A DNA stretch of 64,000 bases from Odontesthes bonariensis (GCF_027942865.1 NC_134519.1:20556248-20620247); one strand, 5' to 3'. Counted from the first letter of the stretch, positions 1 to 14,380 are shown. Numbers and translations: made by a program. The notes: generated by a model not told the origin, from the sequence alone.

Positions 1-2438
1 GGAGGAAAGTAAACAAATGTGATTAACAAATAGGTAGATAATGTGGAAATGATTGAACTTTTTTTATGCACAAATAGTCATTATTTTGTCCCAAGCAAAT
101 TGTACAATTTTGATAGTCTTTTACCTCGATGAGCACTTAAAAACATCATGATTGTGATACTGTGAATCTTAAGAGAATTTAAGTGCATTGGAAGGTAAAG
201 ACAAATCTGTATTACTAACTGGAATAATCATCCGGGTATTTGAGTCCTAGACCTTGATATTCCCAGACACAGTGAGCATCCAATGATATCTACTCTAAGC
301 TTTTTAAAAACTAATTTTTAAGGAACAAGATTACATTTAGATATGACTCAAACACGAAATAAACTTTTCAGATCTGTGTTGCTCCCTCAAGGTGAAATGC
401 AGTCCACGCCAGAACATATGCTAAATGTAGAAATGTGTCGCTAACATATCTCAAATTTCAGATCAATATCTCAGTTGAATCACAGGTTATTGCAAATTAT
501 TTATAATTACCTATTACAATTAAACATTGTGGTTAGAAGAATTGAAAAAGACTGCCATACGTCCTTAACGACTTCATATCAGCAGTATAATGAAGTATAA
601 ATTTCATGACAAGTGACTGAGAAGTTTGCAAAAGGTTGTTTAAAAAGGATATTTAGTAAACCTAAATACATAAATACGACCTTTTGAATGATAAAAAGGG
701 AAATTATTTGCAATCAAGGCCTTGCTGTGAGAAAAAAAATGGCAGCTTGGCAGCAAAAATGTAAACTTAATTATTACAATATCTTACACAGTATTTCTGT
801 GAAAGAGCTTGAAAGAGACTGGGAAGAAAATAAAAAGAAATGCAGGACAGAGGGTGAAAGTAAATATGAAATGTGGTGAAATCTATCTTCTGTGACGCTC
901 TGTTACAGAAGACATCAACTATAGCCCCTAAGGACAAACCAGTATGCACTAATTCATTACATACTACTATAATATCACAGAAACTGCTTCTCTGAGACCC
1001 ATTATTTTCATAACCAGCCCTGTTCCTGTTCATCATTTTACTACAAACATCTTTATTTCTCCCTCTTGTCCCTGCACTGTAGCCAATGTTGTAGTTCCTT
1101 TTTTTTTGTTTAACTCACAGCACCAGCAGTCTTATTTTTCTTCATTACTTTTTGCTTGCATCTTTTGACACTATATATTACATATTTCCTGCATCGTTAC
1201 ATTTTATCTTTCCTCATTGTGTAACCCAGCTGGCTGGAGGCAAACAGCATTTTAGTGAGCTAATACGTGACTGTGCTCTCCATGTCAGTCATCATGAAAC
1301 CAGTAAAACCACTCTGATAAACAGAGCCAAGGGCTATCCTCCTCAATCACCTCTAAGCCCTTTCAGGTTTCACCTAAAATGAAGGATTGTACCTACTGAA
1401 GTGGAGACAAGCCACTGTCTGTCTGTTGTAGATTAGCCCATTCACACACGCGCGCACACTCTATTACTACACATGCAGGTGGCACACTCTCACAGAAAAA
1501 AAAGATTAGCAAAAGCAGGGACCCTTGAGTACCTGTCTGCCTTCATAAGAAGAGAGGTGAGTCTTGAAAGTTCGCCCGCTAAGGCTGATGACAAAAAATT
1601 ATTAAATTGGCTGTCTGAGCGTCTGAAAAATGAAGAGCCATCAACGTGGAGACTGCTTTTTATCTGAGTGAGCTCAGATGGTGGATGAGAATGTAGGTGG
1701 AGGAAAGAAGGGAGGGGGAAAGAGAGAGAGACAAAAAAAGAGAACACAGGGAGTAACTGGAGACCTGTTGTGCCGTCGTGGACTGTGGTGAATGTCAAGA
1801 ACGGCTGTTGAAGTGAAGCTGAGAAATGAATTCCCCCTCACGTACTCAAACCACTCAAAAACACGATTAGACCAATGTGCTGATATCCAGCTTTACCAGA
1901 TGGACTTTGTAAATCACAGAACTTCTCACCTTAACCATCAGGGAGCATCTAACAGTCATTACATTCGTATCATGTTTCCCCTCAGCGACTCTGCTCACCA
2001 CAACCATTAAAGATTGTCCAGATTATTGGGCCATAAATTCCAGCCCTCTATCATTAACCCATAATGGTGCCTCTTGCAAGCTCTGTTCATTATCCTGTTT
2101 TGATTGGCTGTGTGAGGAAGGTTGTATAAGATGGTACGTCAGTACTGTGACCCATTATTTTGTTTTCCCTTTTAGGTTCTGACCACACATCTGAATTCTA
2201 GATGGCTTGACAAATCTGAGTGAAACGTGGTTACCCTCACTGTTTCTTTAATGTGTGTCAACTCTGCATGCAGCTGATCTGTCACCGTAGGTGTTAACCA
2301 CACTCTGCTGTTCTCTTACTAAAGCCATCTCAAAGCATTGAATGTCAAGCAGGAATCGATCCGAGGACAGCTAGGCTCTATTTCTGCTTACAGTCGCACT
2401 TGGTTGTGATTTGTGAATGTTGATGTGTTGACACTAAC
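1..2438. other. tnn intron (left edge), no exon recognised
   Basis: Lies downstream of the last tnn exon seen (donor at 2437-2438). No further FN3 or fibrinogen-like sequence was recognised in any minus-strand frame, so the next exon is presumably beyond position 1. Short ORFs here lack family features. Confidence 0.6.
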
Positions 2439-5400
2439 CTGTGACACCAGTGGTGAAAGACGGATTTCCTTCAGTCTTTCCTTTGACGGCCTGGACCGAG
2501 ATCTGGTACTCTGTTCCTGGATACAAACCTGTGGAAGGACAGTTTTTTTTTTTTTTCTGAATTCCAAATTGGGAGGGATCAACTTTATAATTCTCGAGTG
2601 GTTAATAAATTTAACCTGAAGATCATTCTGAACTTCTTTTCTTTTCCTTGTTGAATGCTAAATGTCTTTATCTTGTCAAGCCTAAAATCCATCCAAAATA
2701 ATCTAACAAGAAAAAACACCAAAAATTTACTTTTTTGAAAGATGTCAAAAGCCACTATAAATGGAACCACTGTGTTTTGTACTGTTACATGAATATCATA
2801 CTCTACCTATTAGGTACTGCTAATGTTAATGATTAAATATATAATATATATATTTGGGATATCATGGGATTTAATTTTTGCTTATTCACATTACATTATC
2901 AAATTATATGCAGTCGAAAAAAGGATTTTTCTAATTACAATGTTTTATAATGTACAAACGTTTTAAGATATAAAAGTGGGCATATTCATTGCATATGTGT
3001 GGTTATGTAATTTAATCTTATTCATTTAACTTTTTGAAGAAAAATGACAAATTCAAGCATTGAATATCATACCAAAACCAAAAGAGTTCTTAAGTTAAAC
3101 TGATTTCGATGAGCAAAAAAGGCATACTATTACAGACTTTAGGTACATTTTAATTGAAAGATTACTATGTAAATTACCCATTGGGGGATAAATAAAGTAT
3201 TTTTCTATTCTATTCTATTCTATTCTAAACCCAACAACTCCAGAAACGGTCACAAGAGTCTTCTGTGCAATCTTGTGTTTCTTTCTGTTAGAAGACTCAC
3301 CCACAATAGTGTGTTTGGTGCGTGCCTCTTGGCTCCTCTGTACATTCAACTCCTCCTCCTGTCCTGATGGGTCGACGTGAGTGAGCTTAAAATAATCCAC
3401 TTCAGCCTGTGGGTTCTTCCAGTCCACTTGGATGGAGACCTCTGTCTGGCCAAGGACTCGGACATCGTCAATAGTTGAGGCATCTGGGAAGGAGACAGGG
3501 CTTGTTGAAACCGGGTGCCCAAACAAGAACCTTATGCTGGAAAGCCTATGTTACAGCATGGGTAACGAAAAGCATGTGCTCAGCTCTTCCTTCACGTGTC
3601 CTCAAGCTAGGCGATGATTCTCTTGCACCTTGAAGTGTGCAATACCTAGGGAGGGTGCCAAGCAGGAATTTCCCTTTTAGCCATACAGAAAATATCAAAA
3701 CCAAATGATGTTTTTTTTTTTTTTTTTGCTCTTTACAAGATCCAAATAATTGTTTGGGTACAATTAATTTTTCTTCATCTTTGCGTGGATGATATTATCA
3801 ACATAATGTGAGGAGAAGTACACATGATGGCCTAAATGCACATTTTTCATTGTGAAAATGAATACCACTAGAGAATTAAGGTGGTCCTGAGGCGTAAAAC
3901 ACTATATGAGACAGAACACAATATCTAAACAGTTAACATATTTCCACATCAAAGAAACATCTCTGTAAAAAAAAAAAACTGTTTTGTGAAATTTCTCTGT
4001 TCTGTCTTTGTATTGTATGCTTTGCTATTGTGTTTTGCACCTCATCATGGCCAAGGTAGAATTGATTCTCAAACGTAATCATGTCAGGGCAGAGAAACAC
4101 TGTAGATGACACAAGAAGATCCTGCAAGTGAGTAACTGTAAACTAATTTGGAAAGAAAATATATAAATCTCTTGTACTAGAAATGGAATCACAACAGTCA
4201 CATTAACTAATTTGAATTGTTTAGGCTTGAGGCATAGGCTTTCTCACTTAAATATATCTTTCAACACAGCACAGCCTCTGAACTGAGGTAATCGACATTT
4301 CTTCATGTCATTGAGTAACGTGGTGCAGTTTGTGATCTGTATTAAAAATGGACTGAATTATTTTGGGTGTATGTTGACGATTAGAGGTTTAAAACAGGAA
4401 AAAGGATTACATAGTTTTAGATAAAGACATCTCAATGCCCCATCCAGCAGTTATATTAGGCGACCCAAATTAAACAGTGTTGCATGACCAAAAGGTCCAT
4501 GCTGGGTTTGATTAAAATGCTCAGATTTTAGAATGCTGAATGTGGGACTGAAAGGACTGGCTGAGGTCAACTTTGAGTTAATTTAGCTTTAAACTGAACA
4601 TGTAGAGCAGCACAGAAGGATGTTCAGACAGGTGATGTCAACGTTTTCACTGATTATCTTCTGAGAATCTTCTATAAAAACACTTTACAGACACACTAAT
4701 ACCTGAGGTTAATTCAAGTGAACTATAAAAATATGTTTGTATCAAATTATTTGTAACTGCAGTTGTATACAGAGGCTGAGCAACGCAGACATGCAGAGAG
4801 GGACATATACAATAAAATCTATTCGCCAAGTACATTTTGACTGGCCTTTAGTTCTTATTATTTGATTATAATTTCCACAATATTTATTTTAACTCTACTT
4901 GAGCACAGTCACATTAAATAACTTCATGTTAAAACTAACCCTGATCTATCATCAAAGCCACATTCAGACAAAGATTAGAAACACACTTTGAACACCTTTT
5001 CATGGAAAATGAATGAAATGCAATTGTTTTTGCATTCCAAAAGCCAACACTGGATCTAACTCATTGACAGGATGTCCTCTGGATTTGTGACATATGGTGA
5101 AAAAAAAGGAAAAAGAGACAGAAAAGAGCCATAAAACGGAACAAAAGAAAGGGGTTTGCATATTTTATGCCATCTTTTTTTGTTTTTCAGAGAAAGATGA
5201 AAACATTCAGTTAAAACCTCCTTTGAAGTAGACCATCTTTTGAAGTTAAAATGAAAACTACACAAACAGTCAAATGTGTGGCTCATTCTGTGTTCTCCTC
5301 ACACAGCCATAAGCCAGATGATGTTGTGTTTTCTTATGCCCATGTGGGAATGCCATGCTCTGTGAGGTTTTCCATTCTAACCAGGGGAACCACAGGCCAT

Positions 5401-8400
5401 AATCAAACTCGTCTCCCACTTTGTGTGAGTCTAGCTCACTTCCATTAATTCTGTCAATGAATCTCTTCCTCGACACATCTGTCTCCTACCACATCTGTGA
5501 ACAACAGTTTACGTTAAACACATCCGTACAGCCATTCCCTTGTAATTACCATAAGATTTAATGTTTTAAAAAAAGGGCTCTTAATCAAAAACTAAGCAAT
5601 GACAGACTTTCAGCATGTTCACTGCTTTTTAGCACATCATACTGAGCTGGATAAATGAAATTAAATACAGGAGAATGACTGCTCATCCTGCTCTTTGAAT
5701 AACTTTGCTGTTGGGCAGCCTACTCGTTGGGGGCAACAAAAATGACGATGTTGTAAAATAAGTGAAAGCGCATGAATGAAATTACTTGTTAAGTTAGTTA
5801 AGCAGTTCCCAGATGGGGTGGAGATTTTGCAGACAGTCTGAGGAGCCAATAAATGAAGTAGTTTGATTAGATTTCAAGCTTTTTTGATACGTTTCATGAA
5901 ATTATTATCTGTGGATCATAGACAAGCAATTCTTGGTGGTTGATTCATGAAAAATGAATAATTTTCAAATTGTTCAAATTATCAAATCAAATAATTAAAT
6001 GCAAATGAGGAAATGCAGAGAAACAAGGTTTCTGCCCAACAGTGACAATGAGTGATATGGCTTTCCAAAAAACGCAGGTGGCAGCTTTGATCAAGAAGTC
6101 ATCAGTTTCTGCCTGGATCTGAAAAGTCAGTGTATGTGTGCAGTTTTTTTTCTCCTTAGTCCACATTCTTTCACAAAACATTTAGGCGTTCTTTTTTCTT
6201 ATTCTGCCATCCCATACATTCTTGGGTTTGACCTCCAATGGGACTTCCTAATCCACACAAAATTCTTGTAAATACCTGCAAGCCACACCTGGCCCCATAG
6301 CCTAATGACTCTTAAGAAGTCACATCTACCTAATCTCTAAACCACTGGCTAATTTAAAAGAAAAATGTCTCACTTAAGCTTCATTTAATGAAGCAAATTT
6401 TATTTTTTTCCATTTTTGGCTTTTTAGATTACAAGAAACACACGCCTCCTGATCCCAGCAAACTATGCTCACTTGTCGTGGCTTCAATAATGTCCTCGTC
6501 ACTTTGGATCTCTTTGATGACGGCGTACACTTTGACGATGTAGGTAACCCCCGGAGTCAGTCCCGTGATGAGATAGGAATTTTCGGTGTTCGGAACTTGA
6601 ACCTAGGATACAGGGGGTAAAAAATGTTTTTTAAGTAGTAACAAAAAATATGGTTCTTAATCATCAATTTGACAACGATCAAAGAACATATACCTGCTCC
6701 ATGGCACTCTCTTCATTTTTGGGATGATATGTCAACACGTAATATTCTGCCCCTCGGACGGACTCCCACTCAACCAGAAGAGAGTCTTCAGTCTCTTGGA
6801 CCAACCTCAGACCCTGAGGTCTGAAAACTGTGAGAGAAACAGAGGGGCAGACACATGCTGATTTTAAAAGACTGGTTGATAATAGAGATTGATAATGTTT
6901 GTTTTTAATCGACTGTAAATTGTTTTTTTCCTCTGAAAGTCTTTATGTTGTTCAACTTAACTGACAAGTCCACTCTAATAACTTGCTTTGTAACTTAAAG
7001 CAAAGACAAAGCTCTGAACCAGACGTAAGCAATCCATTATTTAGAAACCTGAGGGTTTTATTATTGTCAACCAATTGGAAAAATATGTGTATGTATATAT
7101 ATTTTAGGTGGTTAAACTGTACATGGCCAGTTTGCTTCAGCAGAGGTGATGGAAAACTAGGGGAAGGGTTGTGGGTAAGAATGGTATATATACCTATGGG
7201 GGAGTAGAATAACAAAACAGAAGCTAAAAGAAATAAGACAGCATGTCAGCAGTGTTTAGGAGGGAGGTTTTCCTTAAACAAGATGGGCTTTCTGTGGGTA
7301 TGATGGACCGAAGTGAACGGCAAAGGGCAGTAGATTTTAAAAAGTAAAGCATTTCACAGAAACAAGGGTATATATTGAGGGTAAATTTGTTAAACGGGTG
7401 CTGAAGGAGTCTGCCATAACTCTGGCAGGGAAGGAATTCACATCAGGTTCAGATGCTGTTCCACAAGGCAGAGTCCGGAAGCTTAATGTTTTCCCTTAAG
7501 TGTAGCGGCCCTTTTCCATGCAGGAGCAGTTAATGCCCCCCTGTTGCTACTCTAGACGTGACTGTCAACAATCTTTTCCCTTAAATAATATGTCAGACCA
7601 GCTTGAGTGTATAAATTAACATGTTAAGACCGGAAAAGTGGAGTGTTAACACACAAGTTCGTGCTGAAAGGCAAATATTTTGTATTGTAAAGATGCTTTG
7701 CAGACTGCCAAACTACAAAGCAGCTGCTTTTAATCATGAAAGCAAACAATGATATCAAAGTACACCGAACATAAACTATTCAACCATTCTTCAAGAGCAG
7801 AATTGCCATCATCAGTCAGAAAGCAGATTGACATCCATCATCCAGGTGTTGAAATGGAAAGTAGCCACATAAAACGAAGAATGTTTCGACTGTTTTGGTT
7901 TGGGGTTCTATTTCTCCCGGCGCTTATTACCACTATTATTACTAACACCTAAAAACAACACAATGTATTTCTTTTCTTACCTCCCACTTTCCCCTTCCAC
8001 CCTTACTTTTCCTCTGACACGGTGCCATTATTGATGTTGGATTAGGTTCAATAGCACCTACACGCAAAGCTGTAGATCTGTCTCTAGCTATTCTCTGCCA
8101 CTGCAGGGAAAAACGCAGCTTGAGAAAATACAAGATTTGACATAGCTGACCTGCTACTGTGAAGCCTGAACCATTCATCCACTTCTTCTGGTTTGTAAGA
8201 CTAAAAATGGCTTTGCTTAATCATTTTAAGGATTTCCTGCTTCAGAAAATAGGATGCGGACTATTGGTCAAATGTGGAGAAAGAAAAAGACAAGTACAGA
8301 CTGATATGGAAAATTGTTTTATTAATCTAGAGAAAAGGCAGAGATTTATGCTGTTTGCTTGCAGCAAAGTTTTTAATATTGTGTAGAATTGATTTCCAGC

Positions 8401-11400
8401 ATGAATTTGCTGTCCATGCCTGGCTGCCACTGCTCATGTTTCTGCTTTCCTGGCCTCAGATTCCTCCAAAATGCAATTTCGTACTATGCTCCTGAGGCAT
8501 AGTTCAGTATTAGTGGTTCGGTGAGTAGAGCATTTAGCAGGAAAATTGAGGATTTTCCTGCGGCTTAAAAAGCAGGATTGAGTTGCGAGATGTTATATTT
8601 CTGGGGTATTATGTGACCTGATGTCACAGGTTGTCTGGAGGGCCAAAGATGCTGTGGTCATAGTTCAACCCACTGAAAGGGCCCCTTCAGCTGCTCAATC
8701 TGAAATAATTGTTGAGAGAAATGCCTTGAATTCCTCAGAAGCAGGCGACAGTGGTGATAACTGCCATCATTTTAAGTACATCTTGAAAGACTTCGTATAA
8801 CAAACCAGGTATTGTACCTTTGTGGCAATGGGGGTGTAGAGGAAAAAAGGGATCTTTTAAGAAGTTCTTAAGGATTTTCATTAAAGATTCATTTAGGACT
8901 CAGTTTCATATACATATATATATGATCTATTTCTAAAGAAATATTTGACAATAGTTCAAATAATAAAAATCTGTTAAAAAAAAGTGTGTTCTTCTTGATG
9001 GCACTTTGCCATCAGCAATCAGAACGCCCTTTTACTGTTGATTTAAAAACCTTCCCTGAGCACCTGTATGAACATAATGGGAAATAACATGCCAGGTGAT
9101 TTCCATTTGGCTAATGGATGCGCTGGGGATGATGACACATACAGCAGATCAAACAGATGTTTGAGGATGGCTGACAAAAAGCCAACTGTTTTTCTCTTTC
9201 CCTATTCAGGCAGGTTTTACAGCCCCCATTTCCAAAAACGTTGTGACTCAATGTAAATAAAAAGATAGTGCAATAGTTTACCAATCTCATAAAACTTTTT
9301 TTTTTTTTTTACTCTTTTATAATTATCATATCATCTTGAATCTGAGGGCAGCAACAGTTCTCAAAAGAAGTTGGGATGGGACAAAAGAATCTCTGACAAA
9401 AACATGGATGTAAATCAGCACCGGATGTCATGATCTTCAGCACTGAAATACATAATACTCCCAACTCCCAAAGTCTCCCACCTTTTTTTAAATTGAGGTT
9501 GTAAAAGTCTCTGCAGAGCTCCATGTAGCACCTGTTCTCTCTCTGTGGGATAACAGTTTCTTAGAACCACAGAGGTGACAAAGTAACAACGTTAATGGAA
9601 GCCTTGGCGTGAAGAGTTATTATCGGCACCACATGCATTTTACCTATAAAAAAGTTAATGGTCACTCAAATAGTTTTCTTCTGTATAGATTACATCACAC
9701 GCTCATAGAAAACTTTTCTGAATAGGACGTGAACTGACCAGAGTGACATAACTCACATCCATGAAAATACAAGTTTTCCTTCATCATTCAATTCCTTCAG
9801 TAAATTCACTGAAAGGCAAGTTTTTCAGTTGAATCATTTTTCGCCTCATTTGTGAAAGGTTTTGTCATCATCAGAGTATCGGCAATGCAGGTTTAGTCCA
9901 CCGTCCATGGTAACAAATTCTGATTCTGTCTAATTACCAGTGGGTAGGACCGAGGTTGAGGACACAGGATGTGTCTTTAGCATGTATCTGCATGCAATAA
10001 GATCTTTATCTCTCTCTCTCTCTCTCTCTATGTATCTAGGGAGCGATCTGCTCTGTCTCTAAAAAGTGAATATGTAGAGTACTTGGTTTGTGAGTGGAAA
10101 GAACTTTTCTGGGTGTCAATGTTTCCAAGATGTTCCTGGCTCTTGGTTTTGTTTTCATCTACACTGCGGGAGCCATTCCAGTCAGTTGCATCTTTTTTTT
10201 CATCCATTTTTTGTACTTCTGTCTCATATGAGACCTTAAGCAGTCTAATGCAATATTCACTGTATTGATCTTTTCAAGTTTCACTTTGATATAAAGTGAA
10301 AATATCTTACTCGAACATTCACTGAAAGTTTTAATAATGCGTAGCTTCTGACCAAAATCTGCTGACACAACTGATCATTTTATCGAAAAAGGACTGGTTT
10401 AAAGGTTTGATAAAGTTTTCTAGTTTCCTATCACAGACCTGTTAGGTTATGTAGACTATAGAAAACTGTGCAAAGGAATTTTTCAATGAATCTTGGACCG
10501 CTCACTGGGGCAGTTTTGAAAAGCTGGAGCCTGTTGCTCTTTAATCCAGTGAAACAAACAAAAAGTTAAAAGTAGATTTCTGAAAAAAGAACAGGCTGTT
10601 TCCCTGCCAGAAACTTTTTATTCAAGAATAAACTAAAAGTCCATGGTGCATCTCGTCAGATTCCAGATTATAATCCCACTTCACTGCCAGGCATCATTGC
10701 AATTCTTGTTACTATTCATTTATAATTTTCTATCATTGTCATCCATTTCTGTGGTATCCTGTTTCAGGTCGGGACTGTGAGCAAAATGGTCAATATTGTT
10801 GCTATAATGTGTTTTTGAAAACGTTTAGAGCACCAAACATATAAGTTTTTATGTATTTATTTCAAGGAGTGAACATATCACCTTGAAATTGTCACTGATC
10901 ATCTGCACTTTTGACTGTTTAGTTTGACCTTATCAAAGAGAAACTGTAATAACGAGGAGTTATTGTCGGATAAACCTTTATTTGAATAACCTGCTCTGAC
11001 AAGTCCTACCTACAAGTTTTTGTTTTCTTAAGTTTGGAAAGGCTGAACTTATTGACTGTTGAGACTTAAGACTGTTTGTTAGTGCACTGCATTTGTATTT
11101 CATAAATCAGCCATGACTTTGGCAGCTTATTTTGCTAATTAGTTGTCTTCTAGCACAAGAAAATGCCATTTAACACTATTAACAAGAAACTTGACTTTAA
11201 TCAACGTGCAGCCTCCACGAGATCAAAAGTTCACAAAACTACATGCTCTCTTTGGACACACGTTCAAAAAATGATTATGCAATCCATAGAATTTATGTTT
11301 AGTATTTGAATAGCTTACCTGATGAACAGTCCTCCCCATAGAAGCCTTCATCACAGATGCACTGACCATCCACACATTGGCCTTTGTCCTTGCAGTCATT

Positions 11401-12561
11401 GGGACACTTTGGGGTGCTGCAGTCCTCACCAGTAAAGTGTGGGAAGCACACGCATTTTCCATCCACGCACTGTCCCTTGTCGTTACAGTCACCTGGACAC
11501 ATCAGCTGGCCACAGTCTGCTCCTGTGTAGCCCTGATGGCAAACACATTTTCCATCCACACATCGGCCGTTGTCATTGCACTCGTCAGGACAGGTGGACG
11601 CAGAGCAATCTGGGCCTTCCCATCCTGGGTTACAGAGGCAGCTGCAGGAGTCGTGTTGATAGGTACCGTGGCCGCTACAGCTTTTGTCGACACCTTTAAA
11701 AAGACATGGTTGAAAAGCTTGTACTGTTTGTAGCTGCTTTCATACCTCTAATCATCTAAATATGATATACTTATGCTTAAAATAGCCTGCTCACGATAAA
11801 TAATGTTCTCAGAGTGTAAAATGAGTTATCCTGTATCTCCCAGCCCTTGCATACACCACATGTTGTCCTGTATGACTTCTGGGCCAGTAGCTGACTTCCC
11901 ATCTCAGCCACCTGATTGTATTGGTCTTGACAGCCTACCTGCAGCATCTCCTCTTCCACAGCATCCCTGAGAACACTGGGTCTTTAGGTAGCTGACTTCT
12001 TCTTCCAGTCCATTGACTCTGTACAACAGAGACTTGAAGCTTTCCGACTCCTCACATTCACACGTGGGTGTTTTTAGCCTGATGTTGTGTTTGAAGATAA
12101 TGTCATTCTCCCCTTTTTTTGTGGTGTCTCTCTGCAGGCCTAAAACAAGTGTCACAGTTCTTCTTCTTAGTCACCAAATACCACAAAGCAATTACAAGAT
12201 GCTAAAATCCTCCATCTGTTATCTAGCTATACCTAGAGTTACCTATATAATTGGGAAACTAACATATATACATACTACAGTCATATTCCTACATCTACCT
12301 GCAATTGTTCTCAGTTGAATTGTCTTTCTTTATCTTTTAATTCTGTCTTTTCTGTAAGACCTGTTTCGTCCTGGGTTGGCAGACGGTCGAGTGTACAACT
12401 GGAGCTCCCTGGGATGTCAATTTTATAGACGTGGCTGAAGGTGACTCCCTGCTCTGGGGCTGCGGAATCCGGCTGGTTGTCCATGGAGCTTACATGGTGT
12501 GACAAGGCGCAGAGTAGGGCCACGAGGCCCAGGGCCCTCCGCAGGAGTCTAACGGTCATTG
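2439..12561 (-). CDS. tnn: Tenascin-W/N, N-terminal part (partial; continues beyond the left edge)
   Basis: Secreted multimeric extracellular-matrix glycoprotein. Seven minus-strand exons are seen, 5' to 3': 12361-12561 (ATG at 12559), 11939-12139, 11319-11693, 6694-6827, 6473-6602, 3301-3483 and 2439-2528; about 437 residues. All junctions are phase-compatible. Residues 1-25 form a signal peptide (LLRRALGLVALLCAL). Exon 2 holds CEC, a short heptad stretch (LLYRVNGLEEEVSYL) and CSQGCCG, the tenascin oligomerisation region. Exon 3 encodes half an EGF repeat plus three full ones (CVDGKCVC type). Exons 4+5 and 6+7 each make one fibronectin III domain of about 90 residues (LTPGVTYIVKVYAV; LYPGTEYQISVQAV). 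Tenascin-W has 3.5 EGF repeats, and TNN is next to MRPS14 in mammals, which favours tnn over tnr or tnc. The exon 1 donor (ACAG|GTCTTA) is weak but keeps phase; the reading without it stops within 50 bases. The remaining FN3 domains and the fibrinogen-like globe are not in the window. Confidence 0.9.
3165..3232 (+). repeat. LINE 3' tail with (TTCTA)n
   Basis: ACCCATTGGGGGATAAATAAAGTATTTTTC followed by five TTCTA units. The CCATTGGGGGATAAATAAAGTATTTTTCTA motif is the 3' end of fish CR1/L2-type LINEs. Only the tail survives. It lies in a tnn intron, about 70 bp from the exon at 3301-3483. Confidence 0.7.
9212..9430. repeat. Degenerate fish DNA-transposon-derived repeat
   Basis: CCCATTTCCAAAAACGTTGTGACTCAATGTAAATAAAAAGATAGTGCAATAGTTTACCAATC and, after a T run, TCATCTTGAATCTGAGGGCAGCAACAGTTCTCAAAAGAAGTTGGGATGGGACAAAAG. 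The two halves hold inverted TTCCAAAAACGTTG / CAAAAGAAGTTGGGA blocks. I recognise this as a common non-autonomous DNA repeat of fishes; the superfamily is not certain. The surrounding ORF at 9309-9524 is not real. Confidence 0.5.
10009..10029. repeat. (TC)n microsatellite
   Basis: About ten TC units in the tnn intron between the EGF exon and the first FN3 exon. Confidence 0.85.
11319..11693 (-). other. tnn: tnn EGF-like repeat exon (3.5 repeats)
   Basis: A single 375-bp exon carries the whole EGF array. It opens with a half repeat (CSGHGTYQHDSCSCLC, then NPGWEGPDC) followed by three complete tenascin-type repeats of about 31 residues with the pattern CPxxCxxxGxCVDGxCxCxxGFxGxDC. The acceptor AG lies at 11694-11695 and the donor GT at 11317-11318 (read on the minus strand). 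Both flanking phases match. Each repeat has six cysteines. Having 3.5 repeats is the family trait of tenascin-W. Confidence 0.92.
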
Positions 12562-14364
12562 CTGCAGAACAAGTAAGAGCAGAAATTCATTCATTTTTTT
12601 TCTTTTGACATCAGGCGGGCAGCCACTGCACAAAGGACACATAAACTGTTGATGGCTTGTCGCTGGGTGTACATATGAGGCTACGGTCAAGTCTCATTGT
12701 GGAATGCAGAATTAGGCATGTGCCTAAAAGAAAAAAAAAGAAAAAATTAGGGAATCATACTTCATTTTTTTTCTTTTAAATTTGGAAAGCAATACGGGCA
12801 TGGGGTGTCGTGGTCTGTGGGTTTTGTTGTGTTGGAGTTTGTACTTTGTTCAGTTACTTTGCTTGTTAAGTTTCTTGTTTTATTCAATACTTCATGCTCT
12901 CTTTGTTCATTCTGGTTAGTTTTGTTCCCTCTCACCACAGGTTTTTGTTTCTGACTGATACAACTGATATGCATTACTTTCCCTCAGTTTAATAAATACT
13001 CCCTGGTTTCTTTCGTTCAGTGCCAGATACTTGTCTACACTGTCATAGCGGCCCTTAGTCTACCAGTCATGTGTCTTCACTTGTACCTTGTATTTCCTGC
13101 CTTTGTAGAGCCTTTCTGTATTTTTTTAATACAGTCTCTGTTTCTTCACCTGCTCACCTCCAGCCTGTCAGTGCTGCCTGTGTTTAGGTTCTATTTCTCC
13201 TTCTCCTTCATCCAAGGATTGTGACATGGAGAGCACTTGTTAACCCCTTTTTCAGTAAAGCTCATAAGAAAGTAGTGATTGACTCCAAACTAATACTATT
13301 TCATAAAAGTTCTCTCCATGAAATAGTAAAAATGCAGAATGGTATTTTGTGCCAAAATGTCATTAAGTGTTCCAGGAAACAAAAATATCATTCTGCCAAC
13401 TGCTTTGTCTATGTACAATGGAATATTTCTGAATTTATTCACCTTTTTTTTCTTAGAGTATTTTTTGTCATCAATAATTTTGGTGTTATAGTCAAACTGG
13501 GTTACTCCAATTCTTATGTTCATCACAAACTGGTCGTGAAAAGTCTTTTCCCGTGCACCTTCACAGGACAAGGAACAGTTTTAAAGCAGGTTGTATATTT
13601 TTATGAGTGTCCAAAGTCCCGCAGGAGAACTCTTTTCAGATCAGAATTTGATCCCTTTGCTCCAATAACAGAAAGTATAGAGGAGCCAATGTGAGTCTCC
13701 AGTGCTCTCAACTCTCAACTTGACTTTTCTGTTTCTTCAGACATGAATAAATGTAATTAACAGGTGCAGAAAACAACAAATTACTTCAATTACTTCACAG
13801 TTAATCAACACAACCAGCACCATATAAAGGAGTCTGAAAAATCGTTATCGTTGAGATTCAACCTCACTAAATTAAATATCTGATAAAAGCATGAATACTC
13901 CATTTACCTAGAGTGAAATAATATGGACTGAGCATTGGGTTATTGGGGTTTCTGAGAGTCTAAGGCAGCTGCCTTTTTAAAAACCCTGATTGATCAAGCA
14001 AATCAGTGGGAAGCATCAAAGAAAGAGAGATAAACACCTTACTGCAGACTTCTGGCACATCAGATTAACTTCAGGGACTGGCGATTGAATATTCCATCTG
14101 TTTTTGAGCACCGGTGTATACATTTTGTGCAGATTGTATCGTTGTTTTGAACTACAGAATGTGTAACAGACCACTGAAACTGTAGATGTTTGTCGTTGCG
14201 CTTGATTGCACCTGAGTCTCGGGGTGGAGGGAGGGTCACTTTTGTACTTTAAATGTTTCACGTAGAAGTGAGAACAGAAATACTGTCCAGACGATACACG
14301 AGTTACATTATATTCAGTGAGGCACACGACTGTATATTTAATCACGGGACACATTAACCACTAC

Positions 14365-14380
14365 TGTGTGTGTGTGTGTG
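14365..14380. repeat. (TG)8 microsatellite
   Basis: Eight TG units in the 12.6-38.1 kb intergenic region. Confidence 0.85.

Noticed and set aside
5056..5476. Minus-strand ORFs between tnn FN3 exons, considered as extra tnn exons
   Set aside because: Neither shows FN3 residues, and the flanking known exons already join in phase.
13221..13694. 157-codon plus-strand ORF in the tnn-mrps14 desert
   Set aside because: No recognisable domain, A/T-rich composition with K/F/I/Y-rich translation, and an overlapping 91-codon ORF on the other strand. Length is within chance for this amount of sequence.
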